Made by a program: the position numbers and the translations under genes. A stretch of DNA of 64,000 bases from Lamellibrachia satsuma (lineage: Eukaryota; Annelida; Polychaeta; Sabellida; Siboglinidae): assembly GCA_033239005.1 (NCBI GenBank), contig BSQZ01000037.1:2515001-2579000 (forward strand), given 5' to 3'. The notes under the pieces were generated by a model, which saw only the letters and a program-made list of their open reading frames with translations, did not search any database and was not told the DNA's origin. Positions 16,801 to 25,714 of the stretch are shown here, piece after piece; the first letter of the stretch is position 1, and every line of letters begins with the position of its first letter.

Positions 16801-19287
16801 CCCATCAGTACTGCGGGTCCCCATTGGTACTGTAGGTCGCCATTGATACTGTAGGTCCCCATTGGTATCATGGGTCCCCATTGGTACAGCGGGTCCTCAT
16901 TGGTACTTTATTCGCTGTCCACTTGCGCGTGACTATAGTGCGATAAACCCGGTCCCTGTGATTGACTTATTTAGTTTTCTGTTGGTGCATTTAACAATTT
17001 TAGGAGTTTTTCTCTGCCCCTGGGAGGGTGAGGGGAAAACTGGAACTGCGACAGCACTAACACCTACCAATTCGCATGGTGACGTGCAGCTGTTTGACTT
17101 GCATGAGCAGGTTATCATTGATCATATGATGCAACACTTCCCACATACTGGCATCACTGCCCAATGTCTCCAACCGAACGATGTCCAGGCGAACGTGATG
17201 CAAGGACTTCATCACGTCGTTGACCGTCCGCTGACCATAAGAGTTGCGTGAGAAGTCAGCCGGGTCGTTTGCTGTGATGGCCGTCGATATCACATATGTG
17301 TTGTTGGTCTGTTGTACTGAAGGTCGGATATGTCGGTCAGAGATAATGAACACGTTGTAGCTGTAGTTGAGTGCCAGCATTTTCTCGATGCTATAATCGT
17401 CCTCTGGTCTGTAAACAAACACCACATTTCACCATCATCTATCAAATTCAGGGACACTTTAGGGATTTCTCCGTTAATTTGTCCACAAAAATAAAATGCT
17501 GTCATTGCACAGAAAACTGTCATCACAATATTTTGCGATCTTCTTTTTGTCTCACATAATCTTGTCTCACATGTATCGTTGCCAAATATAATTATTATTA
17601 CATATATCAGGGACCAGTCTGTTCATAGGCACGTAGAAAACATGCATGCAATCATAAAAATTATTATAGTTAAAATATATAATAAAATTATATTAGATTA
17701 ATATTAATAAAAAAGTATATATAATAATCATAGTAAATAAATAAGTAATCACAGTAAATAAATAAATAATTATAGTAAATAAGTAACTAAAATGCATAAT
17801 GTATCCAGTTATCCATCGATGGTCTTGGTGTTGTAGATCAGTATATCACTAATCCCACCCTTATCTCAACACACATTGTCAACTGTCCAACCGTGTAATT
17901 TTTATTTAATTTTATTTTCAACAGGCACTCCACCCTGCTTCGAACTCATAAACAACTTACCCTATGGAGTACACAATTTTGTCGCTGTCCTTTCCTTCAA
18001 GGTCAAGACCCACCTCACGGTCGACACATATCTGCCACTGCGTGTGGTTAAATGCCTGCACAGTGACATTGCATGCATAGTTATAATGTGTGATGAACTT
18101 GAGCAGTCTGCGTGCCTCGTCTTTAGCGCATGACAGCGGTCGTAGTGGTGTGTACGTCGTACTGTCCTGGAGCAATTGCAGCACTGTGCATGACATGATG
18201 ACCACAACTGTGATGATAAGAACGCAGTTCTTGCGACGACGCAGAAAATGGCGGCCTGCGCAAGGACGAACCCCATTCTGTGCCATTCTGCTTTATCTCA
18301 CAGAGTCCAAGACATAGTGCGGTTCTGCAATGCCAATCGCAGTGCAGTTACCACATGTAATTAAATGGTTCTTGGTTTTGTCCTAGCTTGAGCTTTTACA
18401 TACTTATTGGGAAGAGACTGGGATGCAGTTCAACTTAACAGAGCTGGGTGACGTGGGCAGGTCACGTGGTGCTGATAGGCGCAGGCCGACTGCCAGAGAG
18501 CAGTGAAATAGTGACACTGCAGGCTGTTTAGTGGACCGACAAAGTTACCCTGTATATTATTAATACCTCTTTAGCTGTAAACCATAGATGGTCCTGAGAA
18601 TGCCACAACAAATCTGAAAATGTTTAGCATTTGATTTTGATTTGATATATATATATAATTCATAATATTTCATATATTAATCCCAGTGACAAGACTGTCC
18701 CTGCCACTTGTATAATAAAATTGCAGAATATCACCAAAATTTATGTGTAGCGTCTCATAAAACTGTTCAGATTAACTCACAAATAGGTTCCACAAAACAG
18801 GAATAGGTTTAAACTTGGATCACTTATCCTTGTGACAATGTAGCCTTGTCTGCAGACAAGTTATATTGTTTTGGTTAACTTATAAAAGGTAATGTATATG
18901 CTAGAAGCTTGTCCAATACAGCAATGGAATACTATTTTAGGCCATAGCTAAAGTTACACCACTGTCATAACTTTTAGCATTTTGGCTATAGGCAAGCCCA
19001 TGACAACAGCTAATATGTGGGCCCTTCACTCTAAAAATATTCCCCCAACAATGTTTCCTTGCACAGATCCCTAATCAGTCGCGGCTGTAACAAATCCTCA
19101 GATTTATGGCCATGTATATGAGCACACAGAGTGCAAATACTTCACCAAGCATCCTTTGTTCTCCAGAACACCGTACTTTTAGTTTAAATGCCAAAACTAT
19201 GCCTATGGCAATGGCGATGATGCAGCTAAACGTAGGGTTAGGCCAAGCCACTCTGATTTTTGTCTGTTGGACTCTTCTACCTGGCAT
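10877..19287 (-). CDS. METTL24-like membrane-anchored methyltransferase, gene B (host of gene A)
   Basis: Five exons, 5' to 3': 19287-19146, 15584-15401, 13894-13748, 13404-13245, 11095-10877. All junctions are GT-AG, phases 1/2/2/0 agree, and the joined frame is 284 codons with stop. Exon 1 gives a basic N-terminus and a hydrophobic segment (about residues 20-34, FSCIIAIAIGIVLAFK), a type II signal anchor, so the catalytic part would be lumenal. Later exons match the METTL24/Methyltransf_22 pattern: NPQWQVC near the domain start, FIQEGCSVHTL, then ISLVEIDVAQGRQWPVI where the family has a D-I-E-G-A-E-W-like motif, and a C-terminal ENCCFQLGF. The cofactor motifs are divergent, so activity is uncertain. 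Exons 2-5 are well supported; exon 1 rests on matching phase, topology and order. Gene A lies wholly in intron 1. Confidence 0.75.
11096..13244. other. Intron 4 of METTL24-like gene B
   Basis: AT-rich intron with no coding signal. The stretch 11220-11300 (ACTCCATCCTCAACTGATTT and following) recurs near 50737-50790 and 51150-51190, marking a dispersed repeat. Nothing else was recognised. Confidence 0.6.
13990..15118 (-). mobile_element. 5'-truncated CR1/Jockey-like LINE in intron 2 of gene B
   Basis: The minus-strand frame 15117-14440 encodes the second half of a non-LTR reverse transcriptase, with GVPQGSVSGPILFLIYINDL and the catalytic KFADDTKVF box, then the thumb and a PHLEYCIQAWRPY segment. 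The next frame (14390-14091) carries the usual LINE C-terminal tail (RLRGDQIEVFKI, FSQRVINEWNKLP), separated by a frame break. The 3' end (about 14130-13990) is the same tail seen at 7735, 20170 and 22190. The 5' half is missing, as in typical truncated insertions. The break makes autonomy unlikely. Confidence 0.9.
15993..15998 (-). terminator. Poly(A) signal of METTL24-like gene A
   Basis: AATAAA on the minus strand, 127 bp after the gene A stop and before exon 2 of gene B. It supports gene A as a separate transcription unit. Confidence 0.6.
16125..18286 (-). CDS. METTL24-like membrane-anchored methyltransferase, gene A (nested)
   Basis: Three exons: 18286-17961, 17408-17068 and 16360-16125, GT-AG, phases 2 then 1, 301 codons with stop. 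The ATG is followed by a basic stretch (RHFLRRRKNC) and a hydrophobic anchor (about residues 21-39, CVLIITVVVIMSCTVLQLL), a type II membrane protein. The domain starts TQWQICVDREVGLDL...KIVYSIG, the METTL24 pattern of a C-x-D / L-G-L followed by a Y-S-x-G strand. YGQRTVNDVMKSLHHVRLDIVRL and SWYRVVYGLF also fit that family. The D-I-E-G-A-E-like acidic motif is replaced by RLETLGSDASMW, so cofactor binding or activity may be altered. Four N-x-S/T sequons (NVT, NHT, NYS, NNT) agree with a lumenal domain. It lies in intron 1 of gene B, same strand, with its own poly(A) signal. The human relative is about 366 residues; this is 300. Confidence 0.85.
16785..16908. repeat. ~20-bp minisatellite in intron 2 of METTL24-like gene A
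   Basis: About six copies of a 20-bp unit (GGTCCCCATTGGTACTGTA with variants). The open frames across it are repeat shadows. Confidence 0.88.
17409..17960. other. Intron 1 of METTL24-like gene A
   Basis: AT-rich intron bounded by GTAAGT and TTTACAG on the minus strand; AAATAAATAAGTAA-type simple sequence at 17700-17790. Nothing else seen. Confidence 0.7.
18287..19145. other. 5' flank of gene A, part of gene B intron 1
   Basis: This 860-bp stretch should contain the promoter of gene A. No TATA box or other element stands out. Confidence 0.5.
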
Positions 19288-19729
19288 ATACGTAAAAGTA
19301 AGTAATAGGTCCCACAAAGCTTCAAAGGGGGTAAATGTGTAATCTGGTGTGGACTCACCATCTCTAAAAATGCCACACCAAAAATGGATAAATTAGAAAA
19401 TACGCTCGCAAAGTCAAAGAGCTCAGCCCTATAACTGAAGAAGAAGAATAAATTAACCGAAGACCACTTTTTGTGATCAGGGACACTACCAAAGTGCAAT
19501 GTACCAAGCCCATGACAATTTGTAATGCAACAGAGTAATGTTTAAATCAAGCAATACGAAACAATCTTTTTAGACAATCTAAAGGAAGCTATGGGCAAAA
19601 ATTAGCATGTAACATAAAAAATAACAGCAAAAGTTTGTATGTATATATCAGGAATAAACAAAACATACAAGACAAGGTTGGATCACTAGAACACAGTGCT
19701 GGAAATATAATATCACAAGGTTTTTAATG
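19288..19729. other. 5' flank of METTL24-like gene B
   Basis: Expected promoter region of gene B if exon 1 is correct. No clear element seen. Confidence 0.4.
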
Positions 19730-20420
19730 GTGGAAGACCGAAATGGTTACTCCAATTCAGTGTTTACAAGAGAGGATATTAGTTCATTACCAGTTTCAGA
19801 TGCTAAATTTCAGGAGGCTAAATTGGACTATTTAGAGCAGTTAATTGTAACTCCAGAAATGGTAGCTAAAAACCAAAGGCAATGAAGGACAATAAATCAC
19901 CTGGAGTGAATAGAATTCCTCCAAAACTACTTATGGAAACAGTAGGACAAGTTAGTATACCACTTGCTAGAGTGTTCAACCTCATTAAAAGAGGGAGTGG
20001 TTCCTTTTAAATGGAAATAATGGTTTCGGGGATGGCATAATCGACTGGATAGAACAATGGCTGAGCTGACAGAATGTTGTAGTAGATGGGGAGGTTTAAA
20101 ATAGGAAATCAGTTTTGAGTGGGGTACCACAAGGATCAGTATTAGGACCTTTATTATTTGTAATATTTTAACAAGATTTAAGAAGATTGCCATCCAAGGC
20201 AAAGGCCCAGGTGGCAAGTGGACAAGGAAGTCAATGTCGCGCGAGATGAGGAAACTGGTTAAATTAACGCTATATATATATATATGGCAAGCCGTACAAA
20301 TACAAGATTTAACAAGATTTGCCATCCAAGCCAAAGGCACAGATGGCAAGTGGACAAGGAAGCCATTGGCTTATCAAGAGTCCAACAATGTTCATCTGCC
20401 TGTAACCCGCCTATACAATA
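19730..20420 (+). mobile_element. Degenerate LINE fragments (same family as 13990-15118)
   Basis: Plus-strand reading shows RT-upstream sequence (PEMVAK, then SPGVNRIPPKLLMETVGQ), a deletion, then DWIEQWLS and GVPQGSVLGPLLF with stops and frame breaks. Two LINE 3'-tail segments in the opposite orientation follow at about 20170-20230 and 20300-20420. The sequence is clearly dead. Confidence 0.8.
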
Positions 20421-21059
20421 AACAAAATAAATCCATAAACGTCACTCGGCCATTTCATTTGTTGATTATGTCATAACTTTCCAATTATTTCAAATTTTAC
20501 AAGGCAAGTCTCTAACGAGAGATCAAGAGAGATTCCAATGCCATGGCATGCTTGCAATGTCTATGTAATTGTCCACTTGCCATCTGGGCATTTGCATTGG
20601 ATCATGTTAAATCTTGAAACTTGACACTGACAGACGGTAGTCGGAACAGTCATTGACATTGATTGACGTCGCACCGGTTCTGGACAATCATCCCGACGTC
20701 GCTTTAACGGGGGCATTTTATGACTTTTTAAAAGACTGTTTCTCTTGAATACAACGTCAGACCAACCTATGTTTTGCGACGCGCTCAAACTCGCGAAGCT
20801 ATTTGTCAAATACTTAACAACAGTCAGAGAGTAGTTGTTTGGTCCAATAGACCGGAAGCTTGGTCAGTTGATCTGTCGCAAGCGCAAATGTGTTAACCAT
20901 ACATTCAGACCATCACTGCAATAATAGTGTGCGAAAAGCTTGCATAATTTGTTGTAACCCTTGGGTGAAAGTTAAACACCATTTTAGGTAAATACATGCG
21001 GCCCATACTTTTTACTTAATTTTTGTAAAAGTGAGCGGTGTCACACGAAATAATGATGG
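20421..21059. other. Unassigned sequence
   Basis: A short minus-strand frame near 20730-20600 begins MPPLKRRRDDCPEPVRR and runs into a LINE-tail-like piece at about 20575-20600. I recognise no gene. The rest is featureless. Confidence 0.4.
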
Positions 21060-21216
21060 CGTCCCGCCCAGCCTCCATTATCCAGGCTCCGCGCTGTGGC
21101 GCCACCGTTTGTAGAACACACCTTCGCCTGGGTGAGAGTGGTGTTTTCATTGTGACGGAAATTATGTATGCGCCCAGATTTTGGGCGCATACATAATTAG
21201 CTAATTACGATGTCAC
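21060..21216. repeat. Hairpin-bearing dispersed repeat, copy 1
   Basis: Matches 39726-39870 over about 150 bp (shared TTATCCAGGCTCCG, GTGGCGCCAC, TTTTCATTGTGA). It ends in a 17-bp inverted repeat, arms 21160-21176 and 21182-21198, with a 5-base loop. A transposon end or structured RNA element are both possible. Confidence 0.75.
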
Positions 21217-21400
21217 GTTTCATCCTCTACGGGTTAATTGCACCTCGGGCGTCAAACTGTCAGGGATTAATATTAATCTACGACCCCACGAATGAAACAT
21301 AACGCCTTTATTTTTTCGAAATACCCCGTGTATCAAGGGTTCTTAGTGGTTTTTATGGTAAGTTAAATGTTTGCTACGTAAAACGTTAACTTCCAACAAT

Positions 21401-22390
21401 AATTGGTTCATTAACCAATTTCAGATGCAAAATTTCAGGAAGCTAAATTTGACCATTTAGGGCAGTTATATTTGTAACTCCAGAAATGGTAGCTAAAAAA
21501 TAAATGCAACGAAGGACAATAAATCACCTGGAGTGGATAGAATTCCTCCAAAACTACTCATGGAAATAGTACAACAATTTAGCATACCACTTGCAAGAGT
21601 GTTCAACTTGTAAAAGAAAAGGACTTAATTATAAGGAGTTACAATAAGCGCTGATATGAATGTTTCAAAGCAGTGTGGTATTGCAACTCATATGGTAATC
21701 AAATTCTTGGGTTGATTAGAAGAAACATAACAAACAAGGAAAAAAGCGAATTATACCTCTGCATAGAGCAATAGTTAGACCTCATTTAGAATGCTGTATA
21801 CAAGAGTGGAGACCATATCTTAAGAAGGATATAAATACGCTTGAAAGCATACAGAGGAGAGAAATTAAAATTATTCCAGAACTGAGATACCTTAGTTATG
21901 AAGAACGCCTGAAAGAATGTGGTTTAATAATTCTAGAGACAAGGAGGTTAAGAGGAGATCAGATTGAAGTTTTTAAGATATTGCATGGGTATGAAAATAT
22001 TGATAGAAATATATTTTTCTCACTCAAGAAAGACAGTAGAAATTGAGGACATGAGGTAAATTTAGTAAAGGATCAGTGTAGATTGGATATCAGAAAGTAC
22101 TCGTTCTGACAGAGGACAACAAATTAATGTACCAAATTGTCTACGGATTGCGTAACTGCTAGCAGCGTGAATAATTATATTTAAAAACAAGGTTGACACA
22201 TATCTCAGGAGGGCGGGTTACACGTTCCAGATTTAACAAGGAGGTCGGGTTACACGTATATGAACATTGTTGGACTCTCGATAAACCAATGGCTTCCTTG
22301 TCCACTTCGCATCTGAGCCTTTGGCTTGGATGGCAAATCTTGCTAAATCGCAGAAACCATACGCGCGCGCCGAAAGATGGCGCTTTATAT
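21401..22390 (+). mobile_element. Degenerate LINE copy flanked by a 26-bp direct repeat
   Basis: Begins with the same RT-upstream segment as 19790-19990, skips the RT core, then carries the LINE C-terminal region (PHLECCIQEWRPYLKKD, LETRRLRGDQIEVFKI) with stops and the family 3' tail to about 22345. An identical 26-bp sequence at 21375-21400 and 22391-22416 brackets it, as an unusually long target-site duplication would. The last ~45 bp before the right copy are not LINE-like. Confidence 0.75.
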
Positions 22391-22416
22391 TACGTAAAAC
22401 GTTAACTTCCAACAAT

Positions 22417-22910
22417 CGCAGAAACCACGGGCGCCAGCGGCGAATACTTCGATACGTAAACCGTTTGAGAGTACGTAGCGCCATCTGGGCGGTTTATATT
22501 AATTGTAGTAGAAAGCACGCACCCACGTATTGGCCCGAGGTCGCAGACTGAGGACCAATACACAATAAAAATATATTCTACTATTCTACAACCTACATCC
22601 AAGTATCCATCCCATGGGTTTAAGTATACTATGGTAGCGCACCCTGTCGGATTTATGGCAGACACGTGGACTGATGGGGGGGGGAGAAATGTTCGCACAT
22701 GGATTAACCGACTGTCTAACAATGTCTGGCTGTCGAATATTTGCAAATATACGATGATTTCACAGGTAAATATATTGGGTATATGACATGTTTCAGTAAA
22801 CCCACAAAATAGAGCAAACCATGACAATCTGAACGATTTTTGAGCAGAATTGAAAATTGACCTGTAGTCCAAATGTAAACAAACTGATTTTAGTGAGACC
22901 GCAATTGTTT
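22417..22910. other. Unassigned sequence
   Basis: Contains a partial duplicate of 22351-22390 (CGCAGAAACCA followed by a GCGC-rich stretch). No coding signal recognised. Confidence 0.4.
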
Positions 22911-22914
22911 TTTC

Positions 22915-22921
22915 GTGTGTG

Positions 22922-22953
<32 letters not shown>

Positions 22954-22973
22954 TGGGTGCGTGCGTGCGTGGG

Positions 22974-23022
<49 letters not shown>

Positions 23023-23035
23023 GCGTGTGTGCGTT
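22915..23035. repeat. (GT)n/(GCGT)n microsatellite
   Basis: Runs of GTGT followed by about 20 GCGT units with GGGT interruptions. Open frames on both strands are artefacts. Confidence 0.96.
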
Positions 23036-23309
23036 GTTTGTGTTTATATACAGCTGAATATGTATTGTTATTAACATATTGATGTCGATAAGAACCACTG
23101 ATAATATGAGGATGTATTTCCCTACCCGGCTATAGGCCTGGCTATTTTGTTAGACTTTGATGGACATCACACATTTAAGAGAGATGCAAGTTTGTTAGTT
23201 TGACTAATGTTGCTCAGAATGTTTACACGATGGCAGTGATTGTGAGGAAATTTAGAAAATTTTGATGGTTCAGTTTTTTTAATCAGACAAAAGTTATCGT
23301 GTCTGTAGT

Positions 23310-23625
23310 AGACCCCCATGAAAATATACCATTGTATTCCATGATAAACACCATGGTGTTTTGAAACAGGTTAACCGTAGTATACCTTGGTAAAATACCA
23401 TGATATACCATGGAAACCATGGTAATCCATGGTGTTTTGAAACAGGGAAACCTTGGTGAAATACATTGGTGTTTTGATAAAGGTATAACATGGTATACCA
23501 TACATTTACCATACACAATAATGAAAAAACATGGTCTACCACAGTTTACTATGTAATGTCATGGTTTACCGTGTAATACCAACGAAATACCATGGTATGC
23601 CATGTCATTCCATGGAATATAAGGA
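23310..23625. repeat. CCATGG-rich degenerate palindromic block
   Basis: Many copies of ATACCATGGTATACC-like words and two of CCATGGTGTTTTGAAACAGG occur in about 310 bp on both strands. Because CCATGG and GGTATACC are self-complementary, the block could fold extensively. It may be a degenerate satellite or miniature transposon. No coding capacity seen. Confidence 0.7.
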
Positions 23626-24202
23626 ACTTAGGCAACAGTCGATTCAGCGCTTGCTTAGTGACTGTAGGATCTGCTAAGTATGTCGCTCGAAGCACTAATT
23701 TCGGAGCACATGCTAATCTGACGTAATACTAAGTTCGTTCGGGCGCAAGAAATGGCGGAATGTTGACTTACGATGGCATGCGGATGCCAGCGTTTTGCTG
23801 AAGTCTGCGATTTGTTGTGCTCGTTTGGACTTAGGTAAATCCTTTTCTGGCATAGGGCTATGCCAACCGTGCTGCGCGGATTTTCATTACCGTACCATTT
23901 TTATAGATGAACGATTATTGTTAATTACGATTCTTCTTCTTTACATTAGATAAAATCGTTCAAAACTGATAATTATTTGCTTCTAAGGGTGTATAATATT
24001 AGCAAAGTTGTGCCCCGCCCAAGTACGACGAAACTAATTACAAACATGGTCATGGTACCACTTACGATCGAACGCTCCAAAAAGAAGATGAGCCAACTAT
24101 AATAAATTATATTTTAATAACACGAACTTGCCTGATAATAAACATTGCTAACTTTGTGAGAATATTTAGCTAAAAATAGTACCACTTCGTCATCTAATAA
24201 TA
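23626..24202. other. Unassigned sequence
   Basis: No repeat unit or coding pattern recognised; GC-richer around 23640-23880. Confidence 0.4.
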
Positions 24203-25205
24203 AAGAAGAGCCAGCGCCTCGTGGCTTAACTGTGAGGTAAGATCTTCCCGTGTTCTGTCCAGACCGCTAGTCTATGTAGGAAGAGCCAGCGCCTCGTGGC
24301 TTGACTGTGAGGTAAGATCTTCCCGTGTTCTGTCCTGACCGCTAGTCTATGTAGGAAGAGCCATCGCCTCGTGGCTTGACTGTGAGGTAAGATCTTCCCG
24401 TGTTCTGTCCAGACCGCTAGTCTATGTAGGAAGAGCTATCGCCTCGTGGCTTAACTGTGAGGTAAGATCTTCCCGTGTTCTGTACAGACCGCTAGTCTAT
24501 GTAGGAAGAGCCATCGCCTCGTGGCTTAACTGTGAGGTAAGATCTTCCCGTGTTCTGTACAGACCGCTAGTCTATGTAGGAAGAGCCATCGCCTCGTGGC
24601 TTAACCGTGAGGTAAGATCTTCCCGTGTTCTGTACAGACCGCTAGTCTATGTAGGAAGAGCCATCGCCTCGTGGCTTAACCGTGAGGTAAGATCTTCCCG
24701 TGTTCTGTCCAGACCGCTAGTCTATGTAGGAAGAGCCATCGCCTCGTGGCTTGACTGTGAGGTAAGATCTTCCCGTGTTCTGTCCAGACCGCTAGTCTAT
24801 GTAGGAAGAGCCATCGCCTCGTGGCTTGACTGTGAGGTAAGATCTTCCCGTGTTCTGTCCAGACCGCTAGTCTATGTAGGAAGAGCCATCGCCTCGTGGC
24901 TTGACTGTGAGGTAAGATCTTCCCGTGTTCTGTCCAGACCGCTAGTCTATGTAGGAAGAGCCATCGCCTCGTGGCTTGACTGTGAGGTAAGATCTTCCCG
25001 TGTTCTGTCCAGACCGCTAGTCTATGTAGGAAGAGCCATCGCCTCGTGGCTTGACTGTGAGGTAAGATCTTCCCGTGTTCTGTCCAGACCGCTAGTCTAT
25101 GTAGGAAGAGCCATCGCCTCGTGGCTTAACTGTGAGGTAAGATCATCCCGTGTGCTGTCCATACCCCTAGTGTATGTGGGAAGAGCCAGCGCCTCGTAGC
25201 TTCAC
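24203..25205. repeat. 75-bp tandem satellite, about 13 copies
   Basis: The 75-bp unit contains GAAGAGCCATCGCCTCGTGG, TGTGAGGTAAGATCTTCCCG and GACCGCTAGTCTATGTAG. Middle copies are almost identical and the last is degraded, so the array expanded recently by unequal exchange. Every unit carries GAGGTAAGA, a close match to a splice donor. The unit's TGTGAGGTAAGATCTTC resembles the start of the adjacent LTR-like sequence at 25206. Confidence 0.95.
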
Positions 25206-25714
25206 TGTGGGGTAAGATCTTCATGTGTACTATCTTGTGTGATATGCAAACTATCAAGGCACATGACCAAACGTTGTTGTTTGTGCACTTACTGGTTTAA
25301 CTATGCAGAGGGAAGACTATTATTTACATCACTGCGCGCATTAATGAGAAGTTAATGAAATCAGCTTAATTGTTGAAACGGGGCTAGTTGAGCTAGCCAA
25401 GACCTCAGGGAGGTTTAGTTGAGCAGAGGTTAAAGAACGAAGACGAGTGTTGTTTACCCCAAAATACATCAAGGAATTAATAATATAACATATTGCCAGT
25501 TGGTTACACTGGTTGCGATTTACCTATATAAGTCTATATTAATTAAGTGTATTGACTTATTAATTAAGCATGTAGACTTGTCAGAGACGTGTTATACCCA
25601 CTGGGTAGATGTGTTGGCTGAGTTGTTACGGATGTTTTGTACAAGGCCTACGTAAAGTATACAAATAAAGTATTTACGCAACTTACGCTGCACTGTGTCT
25701 TAACTTACCCCACA
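25206..25714 (+). repeat. LTR-like sequence (possible solo LTR)
   Basis: 509 bp bounded by the 11-bp inverted repeat TGTGGGGTAAG / CTTACCCCACA, giving TG...CA ends. Inside are a TATA-like CTATATAAG near 25525 and a poly(A) signal AATAAA at 25664-25669, in LTR order. I see no primer-binding site after it and no matching target duplication, so a solo LTR is an inference. The 75-bp satellite upstream may have grown from its 5' end. Confidence 0.45.

Noticed and set aside
24203..25205. CRISPR-like array
   Set aside because: Units are contiguous 75-bp repeats with no unique spacers, in an animal genome; it is a satellite.
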